A DNA stretch of 64,000 bases from the NCBI GenBank assembly GCA_003214315.1, contig QCLU01000005.1, positions 1 to 64,000 of the forward strand, in the 5' to 3' direction. This document shows positions 61,020 through 64,000 of this stretch, one piece after another; within the stretch, counting starts at the first letter, position 1, and each line of letters opens with the position of its first letter. Source of the stretch: Prochlorococcus sp. AG-418-D13. Its GTDB lineage: Bacteria; Cyanobacteriota; Cyanobacteriia; PCC-6307; Cyanobiaceae. Made by a program: the position numbers and the translations under genes. The notes beneath the pieces are model-generated. The model saw only the letters and a list, made by a program, of their open reading frames with translations, searched no databases and had not been told where the DNA came from.

Positions 61020-61092
61020 TAGATCATTTTATACAACAAATAGAAAAAGTTAGTAGAAATATTTAAGATGATGAATATACAATAATTCAAAA

Positions 61093-61320
61093 ATGTCAAG
61101 AAAAAGTTCAATTGCAATATTTATAGCTGCTACTAGTGCGTTAGCAATCTCATCTCCAGTTAGTGGAGGAGAAAAAGATTTAGGGGGTCTTAAGGAATGG
61201 AATACTGACATGTCAATTGATGCAGAATTTCTTCTAGATGAAGATGCTCAAAAAATTGCAGATGAAGCCGCTAAATCTAGCACTTGTATACCCGTTGGAG
61301 AAGGAGAGAACTGCTGGTGA
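61093..61320 (+). CDS. Small secreted acidic protein
   Basis: 75 residues. Signal peptide SSIAIFIAATSALAISSPVS, then a very acidic domain (DAEFLLDEDAQKIADEAAKS) and two Cys near the end (STCIPVGEGENCW). No family recognised. Confidence 0.6.
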   Translation: MSRKSSIAIFIAATSALAISSPVSGGEKDLGGLKEWNTDMSIDAEFLLDEDAQKIADEAAKSSTCIPVGEGENCW

Positions 61321-61472
61321 TTTTAAAAAATATTTGAAAAATCAATTTTTTATTTAATGAAAAATTGAAATATATAATTTTTAATAGATATTTCTAAAAT
61401 TTTGGAGAATTATATTTTCTAATTATTGTTCAACTAGTGTAAGTAAATTTCTTCAATAAAGATATTTAATAG

Positions 61473-61500
61473 AAAAAAAAACCCCCTATAGGGGGTTTTT
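61473..61500. terminator. Bidirectional terminator before som
   Basis: CCCCCTATAGGGGG with A-run to the left and T-run to the right. Ends the som transcript on the minus strand and the plus-strand transcript from 61093. Confidence 0.88.
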
Positions 61501-61515
61501 TATTCCAAATACAAT

Positions 61516-62775
61516 TTAGAATTTAAATGTGGTTTGTAAAAGGTAACCTGTCATGTCAGCTTCCGCATCACTGGAATTTTTGGAAGTTCCACCAAATATT
61601 GTTGGAGTTATTGAAACTGAATCATTTACTTTGTACTTATAGTAAAGTTCGTACAAGAAAGGATCAATTGTTTCTCCTTCAACTTTTTGAGGCTGGCCAA
61701 GTGCTAATCCAATTTTGTCGTCAGGATTAATTACATCAGTCCAATTAAGCCCTACAAAATAAGCAGTCGTATTTGAGTTTGATGATGCATCTGTTTCTGA
61801 GGTGTCATAACCAACTGAGATAGAAGGCACAGCAGTATCTGCATCTGTTGGTCTCCACCAAGCTCTTAAACCAACGTTAGTACTATTACCGTCACCTGAT
61901 CTTGCTTTTCCGTCGGTTGTCATGAAATAAGAATCAGTCCAACCATTATATTTCATGTTAACTAAAGCAGATACGGAATAGTTAGGCTTTGTATACCCGA
62001 TTTGGGTTGCCCAACTTTGTTTAGCTTCATCAGTTAAGACTGGGTTTTTAGATGTAATGTTAGAACTAATTGCAAAACCATTATCTGCAGTATATGCCCA
62101 ACCAGCTCCTGGGCTTGTACTTGCACCATAACCTGCTGCATTACCTCCAAGAGTAAATGCCTTCAAAACTGGTTCATATATTGAAGGAGTTGTTGCATGC
62201 ATATAATAATTTTCAATCATTGGACCGAAAGTTACTGTATGATTGCTATCTCCAATTGGAGTTGTGTACCAAAGTTTATCAACTTTTAGATTATCACCGT
62301 TACCGTTTCCTGAACTTAGGTAAGTGTTATAAACAGATTTTGTCTTAGACCAAGAAGTGTGATTACCAGTCTTAATTCTTGTATAGAGATTATCGTCACC
62401 AGTGAAACTAGTATTTAAGTTCATTGTATATGTATACATGAACTGTGTTTGACCGGTGTAAGTGTCGTCATCTGTGTCAACACTACCTACATCGAAAATT
62501 GCTTTACCGTCTAAAACTGTCGTATCGGAAAAGCCACCAGCTTCAAATTCATTTTGTTTGACCTCTAGGCCATCAACACGACCTTTAAGGATTGCAAGAT
62601 CTTCACTAACTTCGTTAATGAATGTTTTACTGTCAAGTCTTGAAGATTGTTTATTGGTGCTACGAGAGTAGCTATTCATTTCTTCTAAGTTGACAACGTC
62701 GGAAGCTTGAGCAGCAATTGGAGCTAGTAAGCTCACAGATGCTCCTGCTACCAACATTTGTTGGAAGAGTTTCAT
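61516..62775 (-). CDS. som: Outer membrane porin of the Som family
   Basis: 419 residues. Signal peptide KLFQQMLVAGASVSLLAPIA and QASD cleavage, then a short coiled coil (SEDLAILKGRVDGLEVKQNE) and a long beta-rich barrel rich in Gly, Asn, Thr and aromatic residues. The chain ends with a Phe (TTFKF), the normal outer membrane signal. A full SLH domain is not evident. Major porin for small solutes in marine picocyanobacteria. Confidence 0.88.
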   Translation of the reverse strand: MKLFQQMLVAGASVSLLAPIAAQASDVVNLEEMNSYSRSTNKQSSRLDSKTFINEVSEDLAILKGRVDGLEVKQNEFEAGGFSDTTVLDGKAIFDVGSVDTDDDTYTGQTQFMYTYTMNLNTSFTGDDNLYTRIKTGNHTSWSKTKSVYNTYLSSGNGNGDNLKVDKLWYTTPIGDSNHTVTFGPMIENYYMHATTPSIYEPVLKAFTLGGNAAGYGASTSPGAGWAYTADNGFAISSNITSKNPVLTDEAKQSWATQIGYTKPNYSVSALVNMKYNGWTDSYFMTTDGKARSGDGNSTNVGLRAWWRPTDADTAVPSISVGYDTSETDASSNSNTTAYFVGLNWTDVINPDDKIGLALGQPQKVEGETIDPFLYELYYKYKVNDSVSITPTIFGGTSKNSSDAEADMTGYLLQTTFKF

Positions 62776-62915
62776 TTTACCTCACACTAAAAATACCCAA
62801 TAAAAATGGGTAACTATACTGTATCGAGCGTAACAGAAAAGGAAAGTCAGATAAGTTTCATTTCTAAGTAACTTTTGATACAAACTATTTTTTTTTCTTG
62901 TCCAAATTGTTTATA

Positions 62916-63785
62916 TTATTTAGCCATCAATGGAAAGTTTAGGGATTCTCTTTCAGCTAACCATGATGAGGCAACTTCTCTTGCTAATTTTCGAATCTTT
63001 TCAATATATTGTGCACGATCTGTCACCGAGATAACTCCCCTTGCATCAAGTAAATTAAAGGAATGACTACATTTCAGAACAAAATCAAGCGCGGGGTAAG
63101 TTAATTTCTTTTCTATTAAAGAAATTGCCTCGGCTTGATAAATTTCAAATAATTTTCTGAGATTATCGGGACTAGATTCAGTAAAATTATAAGAGCATTG
63201 ACTTTTTTCAAATTGAAGCCAAATATCGCTGTAGTTCAAATCTTTGTTCCAATTTAAGTCCCAGATACTTTCTTTATCCTGCAAAAACATTGCAATCCTC
63301 TCTAATCCATAAGTGATTTCAATTGGGATTGGATTACAATCTATTCCTCCGCATTGTTGGAAATAAGTAAATTGAGTAACTTCCATTCCGTCCAACCAAA
63401 CTTCCCAACCTACACCCCAGGCTCCAAGTGTTGGAGACTCCCAATTATCCTCCACAAATCTTATGTCATGATTTCTAGGCTTAATTCCAAGAGATTCTAG
63501 AGATGTCAAATATTTTTCCTGTATTCCTTCCGGTGAAGGTTTAATAATTACTTGATACTGAAAATAATGTTGCGCCCTATTTGGATTATCTCCAAAACGT
63601 CCATCTGTAGGTCTTCTACATGGCTCCGCATATGCCACACTCCAAGGTTCTGGTCCAATAGCCCTTAAAAAAGTATGCGGATTCATTGTTCCAGCACCTT
63701 TTTCGGTATCATATGGCTGCATAATCAAACAACCTTCTTCTGACCAAAAATTATTTAAATTTTGAATTATATCCTGAAAAAACAT
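62916..63785 (-). CDS. glyQ: Glycyl-tRNA synthetase alpha subunit
   Basis: 289 residues. Class II alpha subunit: [20 protein letters not shown] and [13 protein letters not shown] near residue 60, [20 protein letters not shown] and [20 protein letters not shown]. Pairs with the beta subunit (not in the window). Confidence 0.96.
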   Translation of the reverse strand: MFFQDIIQNLNNFWSEEGCLIMQPYDTEKGAGTMNPHTFLRAIGPEPWSVAYAEPCRRPTDGRFGDNPNRAQHYFQYQVIIKPSPEGIQEKYLTSLESLGIKPRNHDIRFVEDNWESPTLGAWGVGWEVWLDGMEVTQFTYFQQCGGIDCNPIPIEITYGLERIAMFLQDKESIWDLNWNKDLNYSDIWLQFEKSQCSYNFTESSPDNLRKLFEIYQAEAISLIEKKLTYPALDFVLKCSHSFNLLDARGVISVTDRAQYIEKIRKLAREVASSWLAERESLNFPLMAK

Positions 63786-63940
63786 TTAATTAAAATAGTG
63801 GAAAAATTTAGATCAATGCCACTAGACATAATAACAAAGCTTTAAAGTAAAAAATATTTTAAAATCAAAGTTCTCAAAATATCATCCGAAAAAAAGCTTT
63901 CATAAAAATAGATCCTTGATAAAAACAAATGAGGAATTAA

Positions 63941-64000
63941 TTATGTAAAAAAATCTAATGGTAATGGTCCAAAAGTATTAGATTCTTTAGCACCTTCGTC
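63941..64000 (-). CDS. C-terminus of a gene cut by the window edge
   Basis: Twenty codons read DEGAKESNTFGPLPLDFFT and TAA at 63941-63943, with no stop in frame up to the edge. Composition looks coding. Nothing can be said about function. Confidence 0.4.
   Translation of the reverse strand, partial: DEGAKESNTFGPLPLDFFT

Noticed and set aside
1..64000. CRISPR arrays, insertion sequences, integrases or phage genes
   Set aside because: No regularly spaced repeats, transposase motifs or integrase motifs were found in any frame I read.

Overview
The window is about 31% GC, with densely packed genes, very short intergenic gaps and almost no Shine-Dalgarno sequences. It carries psbD/psbC, petM, ycf4, ycf39, a cluster of high-light-inducible (hli) genes, a Som-type porin and many small picocyanobacterial families (DUF1651, DUF2839, DUF3303, DUF3721, DUF3764). 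Together these point to a high-light-adapted Prochlorococcus chromosome, and specifically to one of the minority of strains that carry nitrate assimilation genes. I cannot name the strain.

Layout. (1) 1-9900: the start of an RluF-like pseudouridine synthase, an SRAP/YedK protein, then about 8 kb of very small lineage-specific genes, mostly short membrane or secreted proteins, with several broken remnants. It looks like a genomic-island or high-turnover zone. (2) 10000-14800: a sodium-dependent transporter, SelO, a cupin and small genes. (3) 14900-26400: a complete nitrate assimilation locus: nirA, a HEAT-like partner, moaB, moaD-moaE, moeA, moaC, narM, narB, nrtP, mobA and moaA. (4) 26400-32000: small genes with candidate nitrogen-control elements, a glutamine amidotransferase, four hli genes and small membrane proteins. 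(5) 32000-56500: housekeeping genes (ychF, polA, cysS, dxr, pntAB, NTR-thioredoxin, infA, petM, ilvH, ycf4, psbD-psbC, maf, cobQ). (6) 56500-59200: small genes, a DUF4177-like pseudogene, a rhomboid homologue and tRNA-Ser(CGA). (7) 59200-64000: an iron module (futA, PKHD-type hydroxylase), the som porin and glyQ, then the edge of another gene.

How it works together. NrtP imports nitrate or nitrite. NarB, with NarM and molybdenum cofactor made by MoaA/C/D/E/B, MoeA and MobA, reduces nitrate to nitrite. NirA reduces nitrite to ammonium. A near-textbook NtcA promoter precedes nrtP. Just downstream of the cluster lies a GC-rich leader that resembles a cyanobacterial glutamine riboswitch (Downstream-peptide/glnA type), with an NtcA-like site over its predicted start. 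A second sequence with the same conserved blocks lies on the other strand at 6760-6813 ahead of another small gene. These nitrogen-linked leaders and small proteins are the most interesting part of the window. A second theme is that several otherwise intact small reading frames have ATA or ATT where an ATG is expected.
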